Origin: Margaritispora aquatica
Lineage: Eukaryota > Ascomycota > Leotiomycetes > Helotiales > Discinellaceae
Length of the DNA stretch: 64,000 bases
Direction of reading: 5' to 3'
NCBI GenBank assembly: GCA_007644065.1
Contig: VJWN01000012.1
Coordinates: 733,758-797,757 of the forward strand
The stretch's first letter is position 1; each line of letters starts with the position of its first letter. This document shows positions 55,501-64,000 of the stretch, in pieces. Under the pieces are notes generated by a model that had not been told where the DNA came from, did not search any database, and saw nothing but the letters and a program-made list of their open reading frames with translations. The position numbers and the translations under genes were made by a program.

Positions 55501-58500
55501 CTTGTCTTTGATTGACGGTACAGCTGCAAGCGTTGACGGCCTCGGACCGGTTGCTGCTCAAATCGGCGCTGCTTGTGTGCAAATGGCCTTGACTCGCCTC
55601 TGGGCTTCTTGGGGTGTTCTTCCAAGTGCTGTCATCGGCCACAGTCTAGGCGAGTATGCTGCTCTCAATGCCGCCGGTGTTGTATCAGTCAGCGATACCA
55701 TTTACCTGACTGGAGCTAGGGCTCGCCTGCTTGAGGAGTGTTGCACTGTAGGAACACATTCCATGCTTGCGGTCAAGGCAGCTCCCGCGGCTTTGAACAA
55801 GTATATCTCCACCACCACTTGCGAGATTGCTTGCATCAATGGGCCTGAAGAGTCTGTTATCAGTGGCAAGGTTGCTGAGATTCTATCACTTTCCGAGTCT
55901 ATTGCCTCAGCCGGTATCAAATGTGTCAAGCTGGATGTGCCATTCGCCTTTCATTCTGCTCAAGTTGAGGTCATCCTCAAGAAGTTTGAGGCTCTTGCTC
56001 AAAGCGTTACCTTCAAGAAGCCATCTGTCCCATTCATCTCGCCCCTCCTCTCAGAAGTCGTCACCGAAGCTGGCGTCCTCAATGCTACTTATCTCAGCCG
56101 CGCTTGCAGGGAGACAGTCAATTTCTCAGGTGGTCTCGCAGCTGCAACAGAAACCAAGACGATCAACGATAAGACCATGTGGGTTGAGATTGGCGCCCAT
56201 CCAGTATGCTCCGGCATGATCAAGTCATCGCTCGGATCTTCAACTGTCGCTGTTCCAACTCTTCGCAAGAACACCGATACATGGAAGGTTCTTACTAGCA
56301 GCTTGGGATCTCTTCATACTGCGGGTATCGATATTCAGTGGAATGAATTCCACCGAGACTTCGAGGCTTGTCAGCATGTCATCTCTCTCCCCGCTTACTG
56401 CTGGGATGCAAAGAACTATTGGATTCAAGGTAATCTAAACAATTTCCAGCTTACCAAGGGTGATCTTCCAGCTCCAGTTGAAGTCATTGCCGCGACTCCT
56501 GAACCTGTCTCAAAATTCAGCACTACTTCAGTTCAGAGAATCGTCGAAGAGAGCCATGGCGAGGACAAGTCAACTGTTATAATTGAGTCTGATACCTCTG
56601 ATCCGGTACTTGCGAAAGCCCTTGGTGGTCATTCTGTCAATGGTGCACCACTATGCCCATCCTCTCTGTATGGCGACATCGGCCTAACGCTTGGAGAATA
56701 TCTCCTCAAAGCCTGCCCTGTCTACGATGAGGCTATGGGTACTGATGTCTCCGACATGAAGGTTGGCAAGCCACTCATTGCTACCGGCAAGGGGTCTCAG
56801 CTTTTCAGAGTGTCAGTCACGGCAGACTGGGCTAGCAAGACAGCTGATATGAAGATCTTCTCGGTCAATTGCCAAGGCAAGAAGACCGCTGACCATGCTT
56901 CTTGTACCCTTAGCTTTGGCAATCGCAGCGAGTGGTCTAGGGAGTGGAAGAAGAATGCCTATTTGATCAATGCACGTATCGATGCCCTGAACAAAGGCGT
57001 CAACGACGGTCAAAGCCATAAGATGAAGCGCGGTATTGCTTACAAGCTCTTTGGTGCGATCGTGGAATACTCCAAGGCTTACCAGGGCATGGAAGAGGTT
57101 GTTCTCGACAGCACAGTCCACGAGGCCACTACTCGTGTCAAGTTCCAAACCACAGAGCAGGATGGAAACTTCCACACTAGCCCTTACTGGATCGATAGCT
57201 GTGGACAAATTGCAGGTTTTATCATGAACGGAACAGATACTACTGATTCTAAGAACACTGTCTTCGTCAACCATGGTTGGGACAGAATGCGAATCGCTGG
57301 TAATTTGTCGGCTGACAAGACTTATCAATGCTACAACAGGATGCAGAATGTTGAAGGTACCTTGTATGCTGGCGACACCTATATTCTTGACAATGGTACA
57401 ATTGTGGGAGTTTTTGAGGGAGTCAGATTCCAAGGAGTCCCTCGCTCGGTCTTGGACCATCTTCTTCCAGGTGGACCAGCACCAAAGACAAGTCGTCCGG
57501 TTCCAGCCATCACCATTGCTGAGCCACCCACAGCAGTCAAAAAGACACTAAAGACTGCAGTGCCAACACCTGTACAGAAACAAGCTCTGCTAACCCCACA
57601 AGCACATTCAAGTCTCTTGGTTCCCACAGCCTTGCGCTCAAACAAGCTCAGCGTCGGTAATCGAGCATTGACGATCGTGGCAGAAGAAGTTGGGCTCTCT
57701 GTTTCTGATCTTGTCCCAAGTGCTCTCTTCTGCGACTTCGGTGTTGATTCTCTGTTGTCCCTTAACATTGCGGCCAGATTCAGAGAGGAGCTTGACATCG
57801 AGGTCGAGGCATCATTGTTTTCTGATTGCCCGACTGTTAAAGATCTCTTGGCTTTCCTTCCAGGAGGCTCTGAGCCAGTCCAGGTCACAGGTGTCTCAAG
57901 TATCGCGACTACACCTGAGCTTGACTACCTTTCAGCAGCAACATCTGAGACAGAGGAGACTGAATACTCGATGATTGAGGCTTATGAGCCAGCTGGCACA
58001 GAGTCGAATGTCCTCGCCATCATTAAGCTCACAATTGCCGAAGAGGTTGGTATCCCAATCGAAGAACTTACAGGGACACTCTCCTTTAGCGACGTCGGTA
58101 TGGATTCTCTCTTGTCTCTGACTGTCCTCGCCAAGCTTCGAGAGGTCTTAGATATGGAGCTCGATGGCTCTATATTCGCAGACAATGATACCCTCAACGA
58201 GGTCCAAGCAGCTCTTGGTCTTCAGCCAAAACCAGCAATGATTGTGGTACCTACCACTCGCGCTGTCACATCACCTGTCAAGTCTATCTCCCACCCACCC
58301 GCTTCCTCGATGCTTCTCCAAGGTAATCCAAAGACCGCTACCAAGAAACTCTTCCTCTTCCCAGACGGCTCCGGATCAGCAACCTCATACGCACCACTTC
58401 CCAAGATCTCATCCGACCTCGTCGTCTACGGCCTCAACTGCCCTTATATGAAGGACCCACAATCAATGACTTGCTCCCTCGAAGAGCTCACTCCCTCCTA

Positions 58501-59077
58501 CCTCGCCGAGATCCGCCGCCGTCAACCACACGGCCCATACTCCTTCGGTGGTTGGTCCGCAGGCGGGATCTGCGCCTTCGATGCCGCACAGCAGCTCGAC
58601 CGCGAAGGCGAGACTGTCGAACGTCTCATCCTAATCGACTCTCCATTCCCCATCGGTCTCGAGAAGCTACCTCCACGTCTCTATGACTTCTTCTCCAGCA
58701 TCGGCATGTTCGGCTCTGGTGAGAAGGCGCCACCATCTTGGTTACTGCCGCATTTCCTCGCTTTCGTCGACTCCCTTGATCTCTACCGTGCGAAGCCATA
58801 TGCGTCCCGCAACGCGCCTAAAACGCATATCATCTGGGCCAAGGACGGGGTGTGCAAAGATGCTTCGATGCCTAGACCACCAATGCGTGATGATGATCCT
58901 AAGGAGATGAAGTGGCTTCTTAATAACCGTACTGATTTCTCAGCGAACGGGTGGGATCGCTTGATGAATGGTGGAGAGATCAATATTACCACTATGAGTG
59001 ATGCGAATCACTTCACTATGATGGAGGGAAAGAAAGTGGTGGAGTTAGCGAACTTCATCAAGAGTGTTATGTCATGA
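52588..59077 (+). CDS. Non-reducing polyketide synthase, SAT-KS-AT-PT-ACP-ACP-TE (naphthalene/melanin type)
   Basis: 2145 residues from two exons (52588-52883 and 52936-59077); the single intron near codon 99 restores FIKYYGEDSRPYP. All catalytic residues are present. The starter-unit acyltransferase has C120 (GLCTGS). The ketosynthase has C553 (DTACSSS) plus histidines in EMHGTGTQTGD and KANIGHAESASG. The malonyl transferase has S1002 (GHSLGEYAAL). The product-template domain has H1331 (GGHSVNGAPLCP) and D1519 (YWIDSCGQ). Two carrier domains have serines S1704 (FGVDSLLSL) and S1823 (VGMDSLLSL). The thioesterase/Claisen cyclase has S1973 (GGWSAGG) and H2124 (DANHF). This is the layout of THN, AT4HN or YWA1 synthases that feed DHN-melanin and related naphthalene or naphthopyrone pigments. 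The SAT start and the two-ACP plus cyclase end favour a melanin-type PKS1. No reducing domains occur. The exact product needs PT-clade phylogeny. Confidence 0.94.
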
Positions 59078-60451
59078 GGAGACTTAGTATATATTAGAGA
59101 TGGTATTGTTTATAGGGTGGCGGACTGTTCATTTGTTTGCTGTATACTCATTGTTTTGTTGATATTGGGATTCTGCTTACTACTGCTGATACATTTTCAT
59201 GTTATTTGACCGTGCGAGTTGGTTAGGATTGGCTTTTTGTTTATTTAGCATGTTTGGGTATATCCTGGAGGATAATTCTGCTTTTAGCTTTGGATGGTGC
59301 ACTTGATTTTGGATACCGATACTTAGATTGTTAGAACTGAAATATACTGATTGATTGATTGAAAATTTGCTCTACTTTTCTTACTCGCTTGGTGATATTG
59401 CAATTGAATTTACATGGAGAATAGGTGAATTTGAAATTGTTCATGAATAGTATTGTCTAGAGATCAGGCATAATTTCATTTTGTTCACGATATGAGTACA
59501 TTAGACAGATACTTGAAGTTTTCAGTTCATCATAAATCCCGACTTTAGGGCTCCAACAGCCTCGTCCAAAGGTTGAAGGACAGTGAATGGATATGGAGCT
59601 AGCAATGGATTTCTCATACAGTTAGCTATTACAACTATACTAGCACCTGCAGCTCCAGCTGTGGCTGTAAACGATAATCATGACCGGGATGCCATCTTCG
59701 CTGATCTTGATGCATGAGTTCCCACTACCTGTCCATTGTAAGTTCTTACAAGCGAGTACTGTGATTTAGTAGTCAAGGCGCTAAAATTTCAGTGTTTCTC
59801 TCAGAGTTTAAGCCTGTTCGAACCTCTCACTCCACTGAAATTCAGCACGCATTCAGAAGGTGCCGAAACATTTGCAAGCACTTTTTAAATCTCTGTATCA
59901 CAGGATCAAGTCTTGGTATTTTTATTCACATAATAATTACCCTGCTCGTGGATTATAATACAGACGGATAATGGAGCGCAGCAGCATCTTAGTTCCACCC
60001 TATCGTGTGCTCTATGTCATGTGACCAACAATTCCTCACGGCTTAGGTACAACATCACCTCATATATTACTACTTACGACACGACCCTAATAATTCCAAA
60101 ATTAGGAACAATTTGTTCGGGTATGCTTTAGCAAGTGGAAATGATCATCATCTCACTTCGGAATACGTTCTGAACTGTTGTACTCAGCCAGTGAGCTGCG
60201 TGCATCGCCACCCTTTAGCTAAGCGAAGCCCCTTTCGGTTCCCGACGAGGAACACATCACAATCTGACTTCCAGAATAAGCGCGAAGTCTTTATTTAATA
60301 TAATAATATCAAGGCCAAGAAGTGAGTTTCATATCACATCAGTGTTCTCAATTCAATCATCACTACCATCACCATAATCACCGTCTCTTCTCCTTAAAAC
60401 TCAAGGCTAGCCAATTCCATCTCAAATTCACATTTCACATCAAATCAAAGT
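59078..60451. other. Intergenic region between PKS and oxygenase
   Basis: No gene seen. It is AT-rich and contains the PKS 3' end and the promoter and leader of the downstream oxygenase (leader rich in CATCA/ATCACC just before 60452). Confidence 0.55.
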
Positions 60452-61582
60452 ATGCCTACAGCCAAAGCATTCGCTGCCGTTCCAGCCTTTCCATCCGACG
60501 TCCCTGTGTATGAGCTCCCCAAGCTCTCCTACAAGAAACTCAACGACGACGATGAAGCAGAGTCAAATGCTCTCTTCCAAACGTTCCGTGAGCATGGCTT
60601 CGCGCTGCTTGACCTTCAGGGGTGCAGCGAGGGCGAGAAACTGCTCCAGGAGGCGGAGAGAATGTTTGAGATTACTGAGGATGTTACAATTGGCCTGCCG
60701 CTAGAGGAGAAGATGAAATACACCCCGACTCCTCCTTGTATCTTTGGGTATGTTGACACGATCACCATAATCACGAATAAGTTCTGACAAACAAACAGAT
60801 ACAGCTGTGAAGGCAAGACCAAAATCGAATCCGGTCTCCCCGACCGCTTCGAATCTTTCAGCATCAACCAAGACGAGATAATGGGCAACGTCCCGCGACA
60901 GGTCCAACCCGAGCCCGTCGAAGCCAACCGCGCCGAAATCGAGTCCTACATCCGCCACGCCAACGAAGCAGGTACAGTGCTCCTCCGCCACCTAGACAAG
61001 CACCTGCGTCTCCCCATCGGGACCTTCGCGTCGCTGCAACGAATGGATCGTGAGTCCGGCTCTACGTTACGCATGCTGCGCTACCCCTCGCAACCCGAGG
61101 GCGACCGCCGCACCGCTTTCCTAGGCCACACGGATATCGGCACCGTGACAATCCTGTTCAACGTCTTGGGTGGATTGCAAATCCTCCCTCCCGGTCTCGA
61201 CGCCAGAGACGAGGGAAACTGGATGTACGTCCGTCCGGAGCCCGGATGCGCGATCATCAACCTCGGCGACGCGATGGTGGAGTGGAGCGGGGGCGTGCTG
61301 CGCTCAAACTTGCATCGTGTGTACTTCGCCCCTGGGGAGCAGGCTGAGCATGAGCGCTATAGTCTGGCGTATGCGATTCGGCCTGAGGGCATCCAGAGTA
61401 TGAAGCGTTTGTCTGTGGAGGGCAGTGCGATTCCGGATTTGCTGGAGGGAGAAGTGGATTTGGACTGTGATGCTAATCAATGGTTGGCGAGGAAGGGGGC
61501 GGCGATTAGGTCGGGCAAGGACAATGCAAGGAGTAGGGGCGGGGCGGCTCCGAAGGCTTTGGAGAGTGTTGCTGTTGCTTGA
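60452..61582 (+). CDS. 2-oxoglutarate/Fe(II)-dependent oxygenase, isopenicillin-N-synthase-like
   Basis: 359 residues from exons 60452-60747 and 60799-61582. The N-terminal DIOX_N region contains FREHGFALLDLQGCSEGEKL. The jelly-roll core has the iron triad H209-x-D211 (GHTDIGTVTILF) and H271 (SNLHRVYFAPGE), and the 2-oxoglutarate-binding arginine R285 with S287 (RYSLAY). This family hydroxylates, desaturates or closes rings on small molecules, often in fungal secondary metabolism. It lies 1.4 kb downstream of the PKS in the same direction, so it may tailor the polyketide; this is inference from position. The codon use is visibly more GC-rich in the second exon. No signal peptide or membrane segment is seen, so it should be cytosolic. 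The substrate is unknown. Confidence 0.9.
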
Positions 61583-63942
61583 GGTTGTCGCTTAAGGCTG
61601 TTAGTGTTTGTGAGCTTTTTGGGGAGTCTTGTCGGCATTATCATTTGGGGGGTGCGAGATTGAAAAATTGATAGCATTCATGGAGCAATGTTATTTAAGA
61701 TCTCAATTTGTCTAAGCGAATGTCATCAACTTAGCTTCTGCTCTCTACCTTATATTTTTCGTCCTGTCACGTCTGTCAAAGTCCCATTTACTGCAGTGCT
61801 TGGCCAAGTTGCTTCCCCAAGTATATTTTCTAAACCAGGATGAAAAGTGGAATTTTCCTACTCTCATCAAAGCGACACATGATCGTAATGATCAACACCG
61901 TGAATACTTGCCTCTGAGTTTGGTCACATCCATCAAAATTCAGTAAGTGGTGAGAAAACGATGTAAAGTGATCAAGTCTCCCACCTTAGCTTGAACAGCA
62001 AACCTCGGGATTGCTAATCGGCTTATTCTGCTCTAAATCACTCCGACGCCTTATCTAGAACGAGCTCGTCTGTGGCGAACCAGTCAACTCGAATCCTATG
62101 CGACTATCAAAACTTCTCAACGTCATGTCTCTCGGTAACTGTCATGCTTCGTTGTGACAGCCTCCTCCAAGCGGGGCTGAGAGACATGATACAAAAGCAA
62201 AAAAGTCACGAGAGACAACAACCTCCCTCATGTCTCATATGCAGGAAAGGCGATGCCCGGGTTTTCAACGACCAGCAACGTTTGCAGTAGACTTGAGTCA
62301 AGAGAGACCAGTTCGCGCCTCTTCGCGAAGATGTCTTTGTCCGCCGGAAGGAAGGAAGGATCCACTGCCATGCCAAGTATTCGACCATGCGAAACGATGC
62401 CTGAGATGCAAATCTCAGCACATAGAATAATCAATTTCTAACGCTTCAATACTTCATGTCACATGTCTCTTGGCTCCTCGTCGTCTTTGATGAATGGCCA
62501 TTTAATCTTGTCACTTGATTGCGATGGAAATTTTGAAGATAATGACCTTGGAGTTAGTTGGATCAGTCCCATGCCATGCCTTTTCGTATAGCTGACGCGA
62601 GTTATCTATTTTCCATGTGCGTGTTCAGCTGATGGATGCAATCTTGCATTTTTAATCCCGTTGGTCTCCAGTAAAGTGCACGAGACCACCAATGGAAATT
62701 TAAGATTGAACATTGCAGTGATCCCATCCTCCTGGCTGGGTGCTCACAGGCACAATCTAATGCCATGCACAAATCTCCAATTTGGGTTTTCATAAAATAG
62801 AGTATTGATCTGGGGTCAATGCGTATTTGATTGGGTGGATTCAAGGAGGGAGTGGAGAACAAACACTTAGTAAGTGATGAATACTATAAGCGAGGGGCGG
62901 TCTAGACAAGCATAAGCCGAGAAACACCAAGTCCAGCCTCTTGTGCGCCTCTATTCTTGTCTTTCTTGTCCCTTTCGATAGACACCACAGACCGAAGATT
63001 CCATTTCTTGTCATCTGCAGAAACAAGCACATCAAGCACAAGCCCAGTCCAGCCCAGTCAGCCAGCCCGACCCGATGGAGCGAAAAGGACAAGCACCCTC
63101 AATTCGCAAATTCTTAATCAAGCTGAAGCTGGCAAATCACCAACCCACCCCCTTTTTTCTCCATAGTCATTTGACATTTATCGATATTCAACCAGGTCCG
63201 TCCGACACACACGCGTCTCTCTCTCTCCCAAATCCCAAAATCCCAAAATCCCAATCAGCATGGAATCAAAACTTGCGTAAAAACTTCCCCCCAGCCGTGC
63301 CCAGTCCAAGACTCCAAAGTTCATCAATGGCTCGGAGCAATGTCCATTATCAGATTCATGGGGCCGAGCCTATCCCGCCCCCAGCGTTTAGTGTTCCCTG
63401 GGGACTCCATGCAAGCATGAGATTGGTGCAATTTTCGAATTGACAGGGCCGTCGCTTACCCCTCGAAGCTTTGCACCACATGGCTGGGCTTGGGGGGCTC
63501 CATCTTTTCGCTTTCCTCCTCGTTCTTTGATACGAGGAAAAACGAAGCAGAGATTCTCCGCAACTTCACAACGCCTCTTCACCACTTCGTTGTATGTTCT
63601 TTGCCCTTTGGTCCTAGTAGATCTGGGGTGCTTGGATCACGGCCGACATGGTTGTCAGACCTTTCGTGCCTATTGGTCCTTCATCTTGACGGGTGCAGCT
63701 ACCCTGGGCCTCATCTCATGTTGGGGTATGCTCCGTACTCTGGAGGAAGAGGAGGAGAATGGCAAGGGACACACAGGTGACCGGGGATGCTTTGTGAATA
63801 TAATGGGACTCATGCTCCACGATTTCCCCTTCTTTCTCCTCTTCTCCAGACTCAGAGTTCTGACGTGAGAGACGACCTCTTGCTTCAACTCCCCGTTTCT
63901 GTACCCCACAACAAAAGAGTCGACGACTCCTCAACCGTCAAT
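61583..63942. other. Intergenic region upstream of the truncated transporter
   Basis: No gene supported. Frames up to 142 codons (63075-63443, 63440-63868) overlap other frames and lack motifs; they probably lie in the transporter promoter and leader. Two CTGGGG/CCCCAG hexamers (63379-63384, 63398-63403) fit the CreA consensus SYGGRG. Confidence 0.5.
63379..63403. promoter_or_regulatory. Paired CreA-type hexamers before the sugar transporter
   Basis: CCCCAG (63379-63384) and CTGGGG (63398-63403) match SYGGRG in opposite orientations, about 550 bp before the transporter ATG. Such sites mediate glucose repression in filamentous fungi, but the motif is short and common. Confidence 0.25.
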
Positions 63943-64000
63943 ATGGTCGATAAGACGAGAGTGTACAATTGGTATGCCGCCATGGTGGCAGCAGGCTGCA
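63943..64000 (+). CDS. MFS sugar transporter, N-terminal start only, cut by window edge
   Basis: Nineteen codons are visible: an ATG followed by VDKTRVYNWYAAMVAAGC. The pattern VYNWYxALVAA at the start of the first membrane helix is typical of fungal sugar/quinate-type major facilitator transporters. Everything after base 64000 is missing, so the assignment rests on this short motif and the substrate is unknown. Confidence 0.55.
   Translation, partial: MVDKTRVYNWYAAMVAAGC

Noticed and set aside
63075..63868. Two plus-strand frames of 122 and 142 codons before the transporter
   Set aside because: They overlap in different frames, contain no motif and lie where the transporter promoter and leader are expected.
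1..64000. CRISPR arrays, bacterial operons, prophage or complete transposons
   Set aside because: The window is eukaryotic with spliceosomal introns; no spaced direct repeats, transposase or reverse-transcriptase motifs, or terminal repeats were found by eye.

Overview
The window looks like a chromosomal piece of a filamentous ascomycete (Pezizomycotina). The evidence is short spliceosomal introns (mostly 40-110 nt, with CTAAC-like branch sites), a Zn2Cys6 regulator, WSC-domain secreted oxidases, fungal aminoadipate-pathway lysine synthesis, a non-reducing polyketide synthase and a GET2-type receptor subunit. A Leotiomycete-like origin is my impression from protein resemblance only and was not tested. 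Gene models below were built by hand: splice sites were chosen so that reading frame, GT/GC-AG borders and family homology agree, and all exon sums are multiples of three.

Layout. The left edge (3-953) holds the C-terminal half of a Y-family DNA polymerase (iota type). About 7.4 kb of gene-poor sequence follows. Next come an amino-acid permease (8839-10858), endonuclease III (12645-14015, minus), a flavin amine oxidase (15186-16776), a PGC1-like phosphodiesterase (18611-19795), a disordered hypothetical protein (20136-22131), a SET-domain methyltransferase (23339-25907) and a Cat8/FacB-like regulator (28331-31164). After these are a small mitochondrial-type protein (32394-33015) and an OLA1/YGR210C-like GTPase (33357-34864, minus). 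A decayed unknown gene (36193-36995, minus) and an intron-containing tRNA-Ala(UGC) (37708-37803) lie in the next gene-poor stretch.

The right half holds COX11 (38635-39517, minus) divergent from a cupin gene (39945-40584), homocitrate synthase (41562-43397), and a secreted double-WSC copper-radical oxidase (44764-47134). GET2 (47270-48280, minus) is divergent from a double-Myb telobox protein (48654-50498). The main secondary-metabolism locus is a 2145-residue non-reducing PKS (52588-59077; SAT-KS-AT-PT-ACP-ACP-TE, the architecture of naphthalene/melanin-type synthases) followed by an isopenicillin-N-synthase-like 2-oxoglutarate/Fe(II) oxygenase (60452-61582). The right edge cuts into the start of a sugar-type MFS transporter (63943-64000).

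How the genes work together. Most are independent housekeeping genes. Two divergent pairs share short promoters (COX11/cupin, GET2/Myb). The only plausible pathway unit is the PKS with its downstream oxygenase; classical melanin partners (THN reductase, scytalone dehydratase, pathway regulator) are not in the window. I did not find a clearly new biological system. The best leads are the PKS-oxygenase pair, the double-WSC oxidase fusion, the decayed gene, two GC-AG introns, a 10-nt microexon and an unusual tRNA-Ala.
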